The notes beneath the pieces were generated by a model. That model saw only the letters and a program-made list of their open reading frames with translations, had not been told where the DNA came from and ran no database searches. A stretch of 64,000 nucleotides of DNA from Adineta steineri (lineage: Eukaryota > Rotifera > Eurotatoria > Adinetida > Adinetidae), in the NCBI GenBank assembly GCA_905250115.1, contig CAJNOI010000020.1, positions 627,306 to 691,305 of the forward strand, given 5' to 3'. A program made the translations under genes and the position numbers. Shown piece after piece: positions 63,959 through 64,000 of the stretch (positions within the stretch are counted from its first letter, which is position 1; each line of letters begins with the position of its first letter).

Positions 63959-64000
63959 CTTGTGGACTTTCTAAATGAAAATATGTATTATTTATTAAAA

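Larger units (their letters stand above)
60461..64000. repeat. segmental duplication, copy 3 (continues past the window)
   Basis: Begins at AATACACCCATAACAAATAT, as in copy 1, and follows copy 1 closely through array and flanks to the window end, which corresponds to about 48980 of copy 1. The B-box exon should lie just outside the window. Sequence at about 63890-63960 matches the start of exon 2 of the B-box gene (PQATKPLPQNK), but the GTAAG donor present in copy 1 is TTAAG here, and the donor after the stranded Cys-rich piece is TTATAC instead of GTATAC. Confidence 0.87.

Overview
The window looks like a gene-dense nuclear segment from a small invertebrate with an AT-rich genome, most probably a bdelloid rotifer (inference). 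The genes are metazoan (FCHO, HCF, GFPT, DCP1, SLC66A3, FITM, CFAP77, a type II TGF-beta-family receptor, a rhodopsin-class GPCR) and are cut by many short GT-AG introns, often 50-70 bp. Three features point to bdelloids: a long FG-GAP/VCBS repeat gene, a duplicated B-box/coiled-coil gene, and C-rich tracts resembling the TGTGGG telomere repeat described in Adineta. There are two 100-N assembly gaps (11515-11614 and 25982-26081). Each one hides the 5' part of a gene.

Layout. 1-5450: FCHO-type endocytic adaptor, minus strand, running off the left edge. 6635-11514: FG-GAP repeat protein (28 blades) with a possible upstream membrane-anchor exon beside gap 1. 11802-16692: host cell factor (HCF). 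17544-18680: F-box protein with a sugar-binding-type FBA domain. 19903-20826: a second, unrelated F-box protein. 21923-22373: a foldback repeat. 22931-25981: GFPT (hexosamine pathway), 5' end in gap 2. 26378-27093: EF-hand protein. 27157-28094: SLC66A3. 30672-31002: small secreted, possibly neuropeptide, precursor. 35602-37213: peptide-type GPCR. 38124-39292: CFAP77. 39529-41736: DCP1. 42144-43064: FITM. 43155-44840: type II activin/BMP-like receptor kinase.

From about 45.1 kb to the right edge the window changes character. A segment is present three times (45127-51625, 54711-57875, 60461-64000+). Each copy has, or starts to have, a minus-strand gene encoding a B-box-like zinc finger, a coiled coil and a Cys-rich C-terminal exon. 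Only the middle copy reads through intact. In the outer copies the Cys-rich exon is interrupted by inserted DNA that includes an array of about 94-bp tandem repeats (about 12 and 11 units). The middle copy begins at a CACCCA-rich, telomere-like tract. A complete secreted multicopper oxidase (58117-60257) lies between copies 2 and 3.

The left two-thirds is conserved housekeeping and signalling. The genes are often convergent or divergent neighbours separated by 60-400 bp, and they do not form an operon-like pathway. Several genes have a good 3' splice acceptor 10-45 nt before the ATG without an obvious upstream exon, as expected for 5' UTR introns or spliced-leader trans-splicing. All exon boundaries are hand-drawn from GT/AG sites and reading phase. 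Family assignments rest on recognised motifs and remembered family sequences, not on database searches.
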